Origin: CAYPXJ01 sp964414595
GTDB lineage: Bacteria > Pseudomonadota > Alphaproteobacteria > Rickettsiales > CAIJLX01
Length of the DNA: 64,000 nt
Direction: 5' to 3'
Assembly (NCBI GenBank): GCA_964414595.1
Contig: CAYPXJ010000005.1
Span: 1-64,000, forward strand
The position numbers and the translations under genes are program-made. Under the pieces are notes generated by a model. It had not been told where the DNA came from. It worked only from the letters and a program-made list of their open reading frames with translations, and ran no database searches. Shown one piece after another: positions 18,533-27,048 of this stretch. The first letter of the stretch is position 1; the number at the start of each line of letters is the position of its first letter.

Positions 18533-19452
18533 TGAAGCAACCAGTTTAGCATGAACGGAACATAAGCGAGTGCAATAATCGTACTTAAAAGCACTGCAAA
18601 CGCGATCTTTTCAGGGTAAATTTTTAAAAGTGTGGCAATCACAACTGAGTTGGCAGCCATCGGCACAATAGATAACAAAAAAAGCACATTATGAATCGCA
18701 GGATTCAGCAAGTGCAATACATGGCTATCAAGCGCAATGATGGCGTATGCTAAGGCTGGCCAACAAATGAATTTGGCGAAAAAAGAGAGTGCGGTAAAGC
18801 TAATATCCGGTCGAAAATGGCGTACGGCTGCAAATCCCATGCCTACAATCATCATGCCCAAAATCGAATAGGCGCCTCGAACATGCACTACCAAATCATT
18901 TAAAAATTCTGGTAACTGTGCGCCCAAAAGGTTCAAAAGTGTTGCCATTACAAAGGCGTATAAACTTGGCAAACGGCTAACTCTTCGTAAGCTTTCCCGG
19001 GCATTATGAATACCGCGTGCGCCAATATAGTAGCCCAAGGAATTTTCATAAATTGTAACGCCAAGAATCCCAAGAATGTAAAGATTTACACTGGCTTCAT
19101 CAAAAAGCATCATAGCGATAGGTAAGCCGAAGTAGCCAGTATTGGCTTGACCCGCAGACATGCTAAGTAAGTTGCGGCGCGCATCGCGATACACAAAATA
19201 TCCAAGGCCATTGAAAAAAATGCACATGAGTGATGCCATAAAAAAGGCAAGAAGCGGAATGCTGAAAGTACTAAGTGTAAGCTCAGCGCGCAAAACTCCC
19301 GTGAAAATGACGGTAGGGAAAATAACATGAAAGACAAAAGCAGAGAGCTGCTCGCGGTCCATTTTTAGCTGCCGTGCACAAAAATAACCCGCGATAACGT
19401 ACAGATAAAGGGGGATTAGATGCAGCAAAAGTGTGGTGAAAGAGACGGGCAT
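18529..19452 (-). CDS. AEC-family transporter (auxin efflux carrier-like)
   Basis: This is a predicted inner-membrane secondary transporter of 307 residues with about ten helices. The N-terminal half starts MPVSFTTLLLHLIPLYLYVI, and the family pattern GQANTGYFGLPIAM is present in the first half. Substrates in this family include small carboxylates, so the solute is not predictable. It is 3 bp after rppH and overlaps the GT39 gene. No functional link to the envelope genes is evident beyond shared transcription. Confidence 0.87.
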   Translation of the reverse strand: MPVSFTTLLLHLIPLYLYVIAGYFCARQLKMDREQLSAFVFHVIFPTVIFTGVLRAELTLSTFSIPLLAFFMASLMCIFFNGLGYFVYRDARRNLLSMSAGQANTGYFGLPIAMMLFDEASVNLYILGILGVTIYENSLGYYIGARGIHNARESLRRVSRLPSLYAFVMATLLNLLGAQLPEFLNDLVVHVRGAYSILGMMIVGMGFAAVRHFRPDISFTALSFFAKFICWPALAYAIIALDSHVLHLLNPAIHNVLFLLSIVPMAANSVVIATLLKIYPEKIAFAVLLSTIIALAYVPFMLNWLLQ

Positions 19453-19455
19453 GCG

Positions 19456-19935
19456 TTATTTGAAGAGAAAAGAAAAATCCCGTAGCACGGCTTCATAAAG
19501 CTCGCGTTTGAAAGGCACAATAAATTGGCTTAGCGAGTCAGATTCCGCCCATTTCCAGGCAGAAAATTCCGGTTTAGGCGTAGAAATATTAATATCGGCA
19601 TCCTGTCCTATAAAATTAAGAGCAAACCATTTTTGCTGCTGCCCGCGATAACGCCCCCGCCAGAGTGTGTTTGCCAAATGATCGGGCAAATCATAATGAT
19701 ACCAATCATCGCTTTCATGCAGCACTGAAACTTTATCAGCATGTAATCCAGTCTCTTCCCAAAGTTCACGAAACATCGCTTCTTGCGGTGTTTCGTTGCG
19801 GTCAATACCGCCTTGCGGCATTTGCCAGGCTTCACTTTTGGTATCAATGCGATGTCCTACAAAAACTTTACGCTCAGAATTCAAAAGTAGAATGCCGACC
19901 GCTTCACGGTAGGGTTTTGCAAGTTTAATGCGCAT
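19456..19935 (-). CDS. rppH: RNA pyrophosphohydrolase
   Basis: RppH removes pyrophosphate from the 5' end of mRNAs and so starts RNase E-dependent decay. The 159-residue Nudix protein begins with YREAVGILLLNSERKVFVGH. It has the RppH-type WQMPQGGID and a full Nudix box (residues about 42-64, ending ELWEETGL). It directly follows a divergent polysaccharide deacetylase gene, the usual alphaproteobacterial order, with 2 bp between them. Confidence 0.94.
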   Translation of the reverse strand: MRIKLAKPYREAVGILLLNSERKVFVGHRIDTKSEAWQMPQGGIDRNETPQEAMFRELWEETGLHADKVSVLHESDDWYHYDLPDHLANTLWRGRYRGQQQKWFALNFIGQDADINISTPKPEFSAWKWAESDSLSQFIVPFKRELYEAVLRDFSFLFK

Positions 19936-19937
19936 GT

Positions 19938-21149
19938 TTATTGTGCCGCCGGCACGATGGAGGAAACGGGCGCAATATCAATGCCCTTTTCCGGTAAGGT
20001 TTCCAGCCATTCCTGAATTAGCCGAAGCGTAATAGGATAAGGGCGCCCAACTCCAAGTGCCGTGCCATGTTCGCGCGCGGCCTTCTCAAGTTCTTGCAAC
20101 TCGCGTTTAATATCTTCGTTCGAAATTTCTTCGTCAATAATGCTATCAATAGAAACTACACGTGCCTGCACTTGTTTAGAAACATCGGGTACAATCGTGT
20201 TGCTGGGTTTGGGGAAATAGACAAAAAGCAACCCTTTCGCAGTCATAGCTTCAAGAATGGGTTTTAGCTTTTGCCCTTGTTCCGTAAATCGTTCGCCGGA
20301 AACAGACATTAATCCTACATAATGAACGCCTAGCCCCATAATTTTTTCAAGTTGCTTAATATTGGTTTCATCAGGTGTATCAATAAGCAAGCCATACGGA
20401 CCCGGATCGGTATAGGGGTAATCACTTGGCTCTAAAGGCAGGTTAATAAAAATTTCTCGTCCTTGTTGCACTGCATCTTGCATACGTGTTTGTACGCTAT
20501 GTGCATAGGGAGAAAAGCTTAAAGCCACTTCCCTCGGCAGGCTGAATGCCTGTTCTGTAGAAGATTTACTAAGGCCTACATTGCCAATTATGAAAGCAAT
20601 TTTAGGCCGTGTAGGTGCGGCAGGAGCTGCAGGTTCCTGCTTATCAGGTACAGTGGCGGCAACCGGCTCAGCTGGCTTTTCAGGTTGAGCCGGGGCCGCG
20701 GCTACCTGCGCAGGTTCGGGGGCAGGTTTCTCTGCAGGTTTTTCCGCTTCTGCCGCGGATGCTTCAGTTTGTGTGGCATTTGTTGGTGCTGCGGGCTGCT
20801 CCGCTGCTGTTTCGGTTTTTGCTGCTTCTGTCGGCGCTTCTGGGGCAGGAGAAGCAGCTTGTTCCTCTTCCGCGTTAGGGGCAGTCTCAGCCTGTTCCGA
20901 TGCTTCAGTTGTCTCATCTGCAGCTTCTTCAGAAGTTGCTTCTTCGGGCGCAGCTTGTTCCGGTGATTGTCGCGCGATGATTTCGCCAGTGCTTGTCGAA
21001 ATAATAACGCGTGTGCCTGCTTCAATCGCCTGGGCGTTTTCCTGACCTCCGCGCGCCAAGAGGATAATGGCGAAAAGTACGCACGCCAGAACGAGAGCTA
21101 CTAATACACCTATCCAGGTGAATTTAGCGATTGTCCCTGGTTGTGCCAT
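19938..21149 (-). CDS. Divergent polysaccharide deacetylase family protein
   Basis: This 403-residue protein has one N-terminal membrane anchor (about residues 9-32), a Pro/Ala/Glu-rich linker (about 60-185), and a C-terminal NodB-like fold of the divergent (DUF610) family. Characteristic pieces are KIAFIIGNVGLSKSSTEQAF, REIFINLPLEPSDYPY and GTALGVGRPYP. The family lacks the usual metal triad and has no proven reaction; periplasmic cell-envelope work is inferred from context with ctpA. The linker reads as a low-complexity Pro/Ala/Glu stalk crossing the periplasm. Confidence 0.88.
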   Translation of the reverse strand: MAQPGTIAKFTWIGVLVALVLACVLFAIILLARGGQENAQAIEAGTRVIISTSTGEIIARQSPEQAAPEEATSEEAADETTEASEQAETAPNAEEEQAASPAPEAPTEAAKTETAAEQPAAPTNATQTEASAAEAEKPAEKPAPEPAQVAAAPAQPEKPAEPVAATVPDKQEPAAPAAPTRPKIAFIIGNVGLSKSSTEQAFSLPREVALSFSPYAHSVQTRMQDAVQQGREIFINLPLEPSDYPYTDPGPYGLLIDTPDETNIKQLEKIMGLGVHYVGLMSVSGERFTEQGQKLKPILEAMTAKGLLFVYFPKPSNTIVPDVSKQVQARVVSIDSIIDEEISNEDIKRELQELEKAAREHGTALGVGRPYPITLRLIQEWLETLPEKGIDIAPVSSIVPAAQ

Positions 21150-21179
21150 GCTTTTCCCTCCCCGGAAGCAAGCTTTGGT

Positions 21180-22590
21180 TTATCGCGTTGCAGCCGTTTG
21201 CGATTGACCTGGCTGTGCCGCTTGGAACACATTAACCGCCCGTAGAAGGTCAATGGCTCTGGCTAATTGATAATCCTCATCCAATGTCTTTTTCAAATCT
21301 TTTGTATTGCTGGAGGCAGGTTTTGCTTCCGGCGTTTCGGCATTGCCAGATTTTTCGCTATCTTGGTCATTATTAAGGTGACCTTTCAGCGAAGCTTCCG
21401 TCGCGCGGCGTTTATCATTGATAACCTCAATCTTTGCGGGCTCGACGATGATATCAGGGGTGATACCTTTCGCTTGNNNNNNNNNNTTTCGCTTGAATAG
21501 ATGTTCCAGCAGGCGTGTAATAGCGTGAGGTTGTTAAACGCATCGCACGATCACCCGGCAATGGAATTACCGTTTGTACGGAACCTTTACCGAAAGATTT
21601 TGTGCCCATAACAACAGCGCGCTTATGATCTTGCAAAGCACCTGCCACAATTTCTGAGGCAGAAGCTGAGCCACCATTAATTAAAACAACAACCGGCAAA
21701 TCATCGGCAAGATCGCCCTTTTCGGCATTAAATCGTTTAGAACTATTTGCCACACGTCCGCGTGTTGAAACAATTTCACCTTGTTCCAAGAAAGCATCAG
21801 AAACTTCGATGGCCTGGTCAAGTAAGCCACCCGGATTATTGCGCAAATCGAGCACAACGCCCTTAATAGGAGTTTTTGCTTCGTCTTTGCGTTTGCGGAA
21901 TTCCGACTTGAGCATGTCGCCCGTTTGTTCCGAGAAGGAAGTAACGCGCAGATAAATCACATCATTATAAAGCTCTGAACGCACGGAGCGAATTTTGATT
22001 ACATCGCGGGTAATAGTAACATCAAAAGGCTCGCGCACGCCTTCACGAATAATGGTCAGTATAATTTTTGATCCCGGTTTGCCGCGCATTTTATCAACCG
22101 CATCGCTTAAGGTCATACCGAAAACTTGTTCCCCATCAATGCTGCTAATAAGGTCGCCCGGCTGCAGGCCTGCTTTGTGAGCAGGCGTATCATCAATAGG
22201 CGAAACTACTTTTACCAAACCATTATCCATAGTTACTTCGATACCCAGACCACCAAACTCACCTTTGGTTTGCACTTTTATATCGTTAAAAGCTTCTTCA
22301 TCCAAAAATCCGGAGTGCGGATCAAGGTTCGTCAGCATTCCATTAATGGCAGCTTCAATGAGTTTTTTATCCGAAACTTCTTCTACATAATCTTCACGCA
22401 CGCGCTCAAAAACGTCGCCGAAAAGATCCAGCATTTTCAATGTTTCTTGTGTGGTTTTTGGTTTTGTACTCTCTTCGGATTTTTGCGCATGCGCCGGGCC
22501 TGAAGCGGTGACCGCACTTAAAATAACGACAACAAGAAAAAACGAGCGGAGCGTAAAACACCGCGAGGTAAGATTAGGCATGGGCAACAT
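21180..22590 (-). CDS. ctpA: C-terminal processing peptidase, S41 family (interrupted by a false 10-N gap)
   Basis: This is an exported serine protease with a PDZ domain. Domains are an N-terminal signal segment, PDZ (GFLDEEAFNDIKVQTKGEFG onwards), and the S41 core with GGSASASEIVAGALQDHKRA and the lysine in GTKSFGKGSVQT. The N run at 21477-21486 breaks the frame. The bases on each side repeat the same 9-mer TTTCGCTTG (21468-21476 and 21487-21495). Collapsing this 19-bp excess restores TSIQAKGITPDIIVEP and one frame of 463 residues, ending at a TAA at 21180. The gene is therefore probably intact. Its start overlaps gpmI by 17 bp. Confidence 0.92.
21477..21486. other. Assembly gap (10 N), probably a 9-bp contig overlap
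   Basis: Ten Ns join two contig ends that carry the identical 9-mer TTTCGCTTG. Joining on that overlap gives an uninterrupted ctpA frame. The Ns look like a scaffolding placeholder, not missing sequence. Confidence 0.9.
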
Positions 22591-24127
22591 CTTTCGTACG
22601 AGGAGTTGAGATGAGTATATTTCCGGTCATCTCGGTCGGAATGTCAAGCCCCATCGTGTGTAGCACGGTAGGCGCGAGGTCGGCGAGTGTGCCATTTTTG
22701 AGTTGAGTACCTGCCGGCAAGCCAAGGGCTACTAGCGGAACTAGATTAAGTGTATGCTGCGTATGCGCAACGCGATTGTCATCGTCGTACATTTCTTCTG
22801 CATTACCATGATCTGCCGTGATAAATAGCGTGCCGCCTGAGGTGGAAACCGCTTCGGCAACGCGTCCAAGTGCTTTGTCTACAGCTTCTACAGCCTTAGT
22901 AGCAGCTGTAAGATCGCCAGTATGGCCGACCATGTCTGTATTGGCATAATTCACAACGATTAAATCAAATTTACCTGAGCGAATCGCCTCAACGAGCTTA
23001 TCTGTCAGTTCAACGGAGGACATTTCCGGTTGCAGATCATAAGTTGCTACTTTGGGTGAGGGGATAAGAATACGTTCTTCATTAGGGTAGGGAGCTTCCC
23101 TGCCACCATTAAAAAAGAATGTGACATGTGCATATTTTTCTGTTTCAGCAATACGTAGCTGCGATTTGCCACTTCGTGCAATGATTTCCCCTAGCATATT
23201 TGCCAAGGATTGTGGCGCAAAGAGCGTGGCAAGATGCGCATTTAACTGCTCCGAATATTCCACCATGCCAATCGCCTTGGAGAAGTGAATTTTCTTCTGA
23301 CGCGCAAAGCCCTTAAAGTCTTCAAACAGCAAACTGATAAGTAATTGGCGTGCCCGGTCTGCACGGAAATTGGCCATTAAAATCGCATCACCGTCTTGCA
23401 GGCCTTTGTAAGTGCCAATCGTAGCAGGCACAAGGAATTCATCAGTAATATCAGCTTCGTAACTGGCCTCAATCGCCTCCACGGCGTTTTTGAAATTCGG
23501 TCCCGTCGCCTGAACGATAGCGAGATACGCTTTTTCTAACCTTTCCCATCGTTGATCCCTATCCATGGAATAATAACGTCCACTAATTGTAGCAATATGA
23601 ACATGCTCTAATTTCTTGCTCAGCGCACTTAAATCACGCACAAAATCTGCGCCACTATTGGGTGGAGTATCGCGCCCATCGGTAAAAATATGTAGGTACG
23701 TTGTAACGCCGGCATCATTGGCAAGCCGCAGCAACGTTTGAATATGACGAATATGCGCGTGCACGCCACCATCGGAACAAAGACCCATAATATGCAGCGA
23801 TTTTTTGCTCGCTTTCAGAGCGGCGAAAACCTCAGTCAGTATGGGGTGATTTTTTAGGCTACCATCAGCGATAGCTTGGTCGATGCGCGGCAAATCTTGC
23901 ATAATAATACGACCGCTGCCGATCGTCATATGCCCAACCTCGGAATTGCCCATTTGGCCTTCGGGCAAGCCAACATCAAGCCCCGATGTCCCGATAAGAC
24001 TGTGGGGCAAAGAGTGCATAAAACGATCCCAGTTGGGCGTATGTGCAGCAGCGATAGCGTTATGCTTAGACTCAGGGCGGTGGCCCCAGCCATCTAAAAT
24101 GCACAAAACTGCAGGTTGTTTAGCCAT
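22574..24127 (-). CDS. gpmI: 2,3-bisphosphoglycerate-independent phosphoglycerate mutase
   Basis: GpmI interconverts 3- and 2-phosphoglycerate with two Mn2+ in glycolysis and gluconeogenesis. I chose the ATG at 24127 (MAKQPAVLCILDGWGHRPES), giving 517 residues, the usual length; an upstream ATG at 24151 lies in the same frame. The phosphoserine site is in GQMGNSEVGHMTIG, and metal ligands appear in DGRDTPP, NYANTDMVGHTGD and FITADHGNAEEM. Related genomes often place an EnvC-like peptidase gene before ctpA; here gpmI occupies that place. Confidence 0.96.
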   Translation of the reverse strand: MAKQPAVLCILDGWGHRPESKHNAIAAAHTPNWDRFMHSLPHSLIGTSGLDVGLPEGQMGNSEVGHMTIGSGRIIMQDLPRIDQAIADGSLKNHPILTEVFAALKASKKSLHIMGLCSDGGVHAHIRHIQTLLRLANDAGVTTYLHIFTDGRDTPPNSGADFVRDLSALSKKLEHVHIATISGRYYSMDRDQRWERLEKAYLAIVQATGPNFKNAVEAIEASYEADITDEFLVPATIGTYKGLQDGDAILMANFRADRARQLLISLLFEDFKGFARQKKIHFSKAIGMVEYSEQLNAHLATLFAPQSLANMLGEIIARSGKSQLRIAETEKYAHVTFFFNGGREAPYPNEERILIPSPKVATYDLQPEMSSVELTDKLVEAIRSGKFDLIVVNYANTDMVGHTGDLTAATKAVEAVDKALGRVAEAVSTSGGTLFITADHGNAEEMYDDDNRVAHTQHTLNLVPLVALGLPAGTQLKNGTLADLAPTVLHTMGLDIPTEMTGNILISTPRTKDVAHA

Positions 24128-24177
24128 ACGATTCCCAGACCGCCTGAGCATAGCGGGAATTCTTTATTTTTCAAGCG

Positions 24178-24633
24178 CTAAGCACGATGGTAGGGATGAT
24201 TCTGTAATTGCGTATAGGCACGGTAAATTTGCTCAATTAGCATCACACGTACCAACATATGCGGCCAAGTCATGGTGCCGAGGGAAAGTACCATATCGGC
24301 CTCTTGGACAATCTCAGGTAAAAGTCCATCAGCTCCGCCGATAAAGAAGGTGATTTCGGGATAATCGTGCTGCAGTTTTTTGAGGTGACCCGCCAGCGCT
24401 TCGCTGCTTATTTGTTTTCCGCGACCATCAAGCGCAATGCGGTAAGATTTTTTGGCAGCTGCGGCTTTAAGCAAATTCGCTTCTTCGCCCATACGTTGCG
24501 GTGTTGCGCCGGCTTTTCGCGCTTCAACTTCCTTTAGCGTCACCTTCCAGGGAATGCGTTTGGCATAATCTTCCCAGAGCGCTTTTTCGTACTGGCTGCG
24601 AAAGCGCCCAACCGATGCCACAGTAATTTTCAT
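24178..24633 (-). CDS. rlmH: 23S rRNA (pseudouridine1915-N3)-methyltransferase
   Basis: RlmH methylates pseudouridine 1915 of 23S rRNA using S-adenosylmethionine, on assembled ribosomes. The 151-residue SPOUT protein has the family features: LDGRGKQISSEALAGHLKK, FFIGGADGLLPE, LSLGTMTWPHMLVRVMLIEQ, and the terminal YRAYTQLQNHPYHR that binds rRNA and cofactor. It sits 6 bp after rsfS, the standard partner order, and 51 bp before gpmI. Confidence 0.96.
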   Translation of the reverse strand: MKITVASVGRFRSQYEKALWEDYAKRIPWKVTLKEVEARKAGATPQRMGEEANLLKAAAAKKSYRIALDGRGKQISSEALAGHLKKLQHDYPEITFFIGGADGLLPEIVQEADMVLSLGTMTWPHMLVRVMLIEQIYRAYTQLQNHPYHRA

Positions 24634-24639
24634 AGGAAA

Positions 24640-25014
24640 TTATAACGCGATTTCAGCGTGCGTATCTTCAAAATCGGCGGCCCAAATCTTCTCTAGATCA
24701 TAATGTTCACGGGCTTCGCGTAAGAAGAGGTGCGTAATTACGAGGGGCGTATCCACTACTACCCAGTCACTGTTCGGAATACCTTCAACTCCGCTCTGCA
24801 TGCCGATTTGCGCCACTTTTTCCTGTAAATGCCGCGCCATGGACGCAAGGTGACGCTGTGATGTTGCCGAGGCAATCACCATGTAATCGGCCATATCGCT
24901 TTTACCGTCCAGATTGATGAGAGAGATATGCTGCGCCTTATCTTGATCGAGTGAGCGCAGAATTATACTACGCAAAACATCTGGGGCGGTGTTACGGTGG
25001 AGCGCTTTAATCAC
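24640..25014 (-). CDS. rsfS: Ribosomal silencing factor RsfS
   Basis: RsfS binds ribosomal protein uL14 and blocks subunit joining when nutrients are short. The 124 residues match the Iojap/RsfS family: ISLINLDGKSDMADYMVIAS, ATSQRHLASMARHLQEK, and the C-terminal DWVVVDTPLVITHLFLREAR with REHYDLEKIW. It leads a minus-strand unit with rlmH. Confidence 0.95.
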   Translation of the reverse strand: MIKALHRNTAPDVLRSIILRSLDQDKAQHISLINLDGKSDMADYMVIASATSQRHLASMARHLQEKVAQIGMQSGVEGIPNSDWVVVDTPLVITHLFLREAREHYDLEKIWAADFEDTHAEIAL

Positions 25015-25171
25015 GCGACTCCTATGAAATGCAGCATTACTTGCATAAACAAATCATAGCGAAAATTCTAAAAGGGGTCAACGCTTATTCGCATGCTTTT
25101 CTGCACTTATTCTTATCAAGGAACGATAAATAGCAGTTGTTTGGTGCGGGAATTTCCCTATCTTATTTGGC

Positions 25172-25606
25172 ATGGTACATATTTTGATTGTAGAAAGTCG
25201 TTTTTACGAAGATATTGCAGATGCGATGTTAAAGGGAGCCACAGCGGAATTCGGTTCTCAGGATGCAACGTTTGAAGTGGTCACCGTGCCTGGTGCTTTC
25301 GAAATTCCTGCCGCGATTCGCTTTGCCCTCGCAGAAGCCCCAAAAAAATACGATGGTTTTTTAGCGTTAGGCTGCGTTATACGCGGCGAAACATCCCACT
25401 ATGATTATGTTTGTGGGGAAAGTGCGCGAGGTCTCACCATGCTTGCACTGGAATACGGCGCCGCTATTGGATACGGCATTCTCACCTGTGAAAATATGGC
25501 GCAAGCCTGGGAGCGTGCCGACATTGCACGAGGTAATAAAGGAGCGGAGGCCGCCGCGGCTTGCTTACGTATGGTAGAGTTGCGGGAGCATTTTCGGGCC
25601 ATATGA
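25172..25606 (+). CDS. ribH: 6,7-dimethyl-8-ribityllumazine synthase
   Basis: RibH condenses 5-amino-6-ribitylaminouracil with dihydroxybutanone phosphate in riboflavin synthesis. The 144-residue product shows VPGAFEIPAAIRFALAE, LGCVIRGETSHYDYVCGESA with the catalytic His, and YGILTCENMAQAWERAD. No FMN riboswitch is recognisable in the 157 bp upstream. Other rib genes are absent. The stop overlaps the next start as ATGA, so riboflavin synthesis is co-translated with an unrelated-looking membrane protein. Confidence 0.95.
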   Translation: MVHILIVESRFYEDIADAMLKGATAEFGSQDATFEVVTVPGAFEIPAAIRFALAEAPKKYDGFLALGCVIRGETSHYDYVCGESARGLTMLALEYGAAIGYGILTCENMAQAWERADIARGNKGAEAAAACLRMVELREHFRAI

Positions 25607-26037
25607 AGCGTGGAAAGAGGATTTCCGAAGGACCCGGCGAACGCATTTTCCGCATTTCGTATAAAAAATACATCAGACTCTATTTTGTTTTTCCACCGAT
25701 CTTAGCGTGGGTGCTCACAGATAGTCTGAGGACTATAGAAGCTCTCATTACGATGCTTTTTATCGTCATCGCCATGCACATGCTTTATGTGATGCGGCTT
25801 TATGATTATTTCGCGGTGGTGGTTGGAAGCGATGCCTTGAAGCTTTACAATCTTGTGGGTGACGAAGAGTTAATTGCATATAACGATTTGCTGGGTCCTT
25901 TTATAAAAGATTATTATGCTGTGAAATATTACACCTATGTCAGCGCTAAGCAGCCGCAAAAAAAACTTACCTTCAATAATTTTATCGAAAAGCCGGAGGA
26001 ATGCCTTGCGCTTATTTCATCGCGTATGGGTTCTTAG
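25603..26037 (+). CDS. Membrane protein of unknown function, two helices
   Basis: This is an unrecognised protein of 144 residues. I chose the ATG at 25603 because it overlaps the ribH stop. It opens with a basic N terminus (MKRGKRISEGPGER). A pair of hydrophobic helices (about residues 23-68) forms a membrane hairpin. A soluble C-terminal part (about residues 75-144) with short alternating strands could be a PH-like fold, which is only a guess from pattern. The 222-residue protein at 54747 has a similar layout. It is in an operon with ribH and the Sel1 lipoproteins. Confidence 0.6.
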   Translation: MKRGKRISEGPGERIFRISYKKYIRLYFVFPPILAWVLTDSLRTIEALITMLFIVIAMHMLYVMRLYDYFAVVVGSDALKLYNLVGDEELIAYNDLLGPFIKDYYAVKYYTYVSAKQPQKKLTFNNFIEKPEECLALISSRMGS

Positions 26038-26494
26038 CGCGTTTTTGATAATAACGGCAGCTTGTGAAACACAGGCCGAAAAATCCACTGCGGAAATACG
26101 CTACGAACGCGCTATGCAGGGTGATAAGCAGGCGCAATATGAATTGGCGCAAGCCTATTGCTGCGGATTTACTGCAGGTAAGGATAATCAGCAGGCCTTG
26201 AACTGGTGGTGTCAGTCCGCCCGTAATGGACACGCAGATTCACAATTTGAATTAGGCAGAATTTATCAGGTGGATAATCTTTCGTTGGCGGCTGCAGAAA
26301 AATACCGCACGATGAGTATCAAACGCGATAATGTCGTAGCGCTGGCCTGGCATTTGTTAGCGGCAAAAAATGGCAATGACGGCGCAAAGCGTTATGCAGC
26401 TTTATTAATGCAGTCGATGAATCGGGTTGAAAAGCAACAGGCTTATCAGCTATTAGCTGAACCAAGGAGTATTCCATGCGGTCGTTCGGGTTAA
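26006..26494 (+). CDS. Sel1-repeat lipoprotein with paired cysteines
   Basis: This is a ~162-residue predicted lipoprotein. I place the start at the TTG at 26006, five bases after GGAGGA, because it yields a signal peptide ending ITAAC. Longer in-frame starts would put a hydrophilic tail before the signal. Sel1 repeats follow: YELAQAYCCGFTAG, ALNWWCQSARNGHADSQFEL and GRIYQ. The CC and WC cysteines recur in the next gene. Sel1 proteins are helical scaffolds for protein contacts; the partner is unknown. It overlaps the previous gene by 32 bp. Confidence 0.72.
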   Translation: MRLFHRVWVLSAFLIITAACETQAEKSTAEIRYERAMQGDKQAQYELAQAYCCGFTAGKDNQQALNWWCQSARNGHADSQFELGRIYQVDNLSLAAAEKYRTMSIKRDNVVALAWHLLAAKNGNDGAKRYAALLMQSMNRVEKQQAYQLLAEPRSIPCGRSG

Positions 26495-27048
26495 CGTTAG
26501 TGATAGGTACATGCGTTTTGTTGAGCGCGTGCGATAAGCTTACAACATGGGGCAAAAACAACGTTCCTAATTATGTGGAGCGTGTGCAATGGACTGTACC
26601 TGGCGAATATAATAAAGATCCAGAGGCGCTTTACCGACTTGGTGAATCCTATTGCTGTGGCACCGATGCATTTCATAGTAATCGCTTAGCTTTACGCTAT
26701 TGGTGCATGGCAGCGCGTGAAGGTCAGCGGGATGCGATGTTTGAAGTCGGTCGCGTCTATGAACAACGTGAAGAGCGTTATACTATGATCGGTTCTGCGA
26801 TCAAAAAAGATTGGCCGAAGGCGCGCGCAATGTACAGTATGGCAGTGAAAAACGGTCACGATGAGGCGGCTGGCTATAAAAAATTAATGGAAAAGAAAAT
26901 GACCTTTGATCAGTTGCAAATGGCCGAAAAATACGAGAAAGATTGGCCGAACGTAGCGTGCGGTATGAGCGATAATCCTTGGAAAGATCCCGACAAAGAC
27001 GTAGATATCGATGTGAAGCGCAAGGAAGCGGAACCGTTGATTCGCTAG
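26476..27048 (+). CDS. Sel1-repeat lipoprotein, paralogue of the previous gene
   Basis: This 190-residue lipoprotein has a clear signal (MRSFGLTLVIGTCVLLSACD). The lipobox is LSAC, and Asp follows the cysteine; in Escherichia coli that would favour inner-membrane retention. Sel1-type helices follow with YRLGESYCCGTDAF, ALRYWCMAAREGQRDAMFEV and GRVYEQ. The CC and WC positions match the upstream paralogue, suggesting a disulphide-stabilised Sel1 variant arisen by tandem duplication. It overlaps the upstream gene by 19 bp and shares CTAG as stop with convergent dam. Confidence 0.78.
   Translation: MRSFGLTLVIGTCVLLSACDKLTTWGKNNVPNYVERVQWTVPGEYNKDPEALYRLGESYCCGTDAFHSNRLALRYWCMAAREGQRDAMFEVGRVYEQREERYTMIGSAIKKDWPKARAMYSMAVKNGHDEAAGYKKLMEKKMTFDQLQMAEKYEKDWPNVACGMSDNPWKDPDKDVDIDVKRKEAEPLIR

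Noticed and set aside
20615..21045. Several overlapping frames opposite the polysaccharide deacetylase linker
   Set aside because: They are shadows of a low-complexity Pro/Ala/Glu region. Composition, not coding, explains them.
25015..25171. FMN riboswitch before ribH
   Set aside because: I could not find the conserved riboswitch core; the region shows no strong stems.
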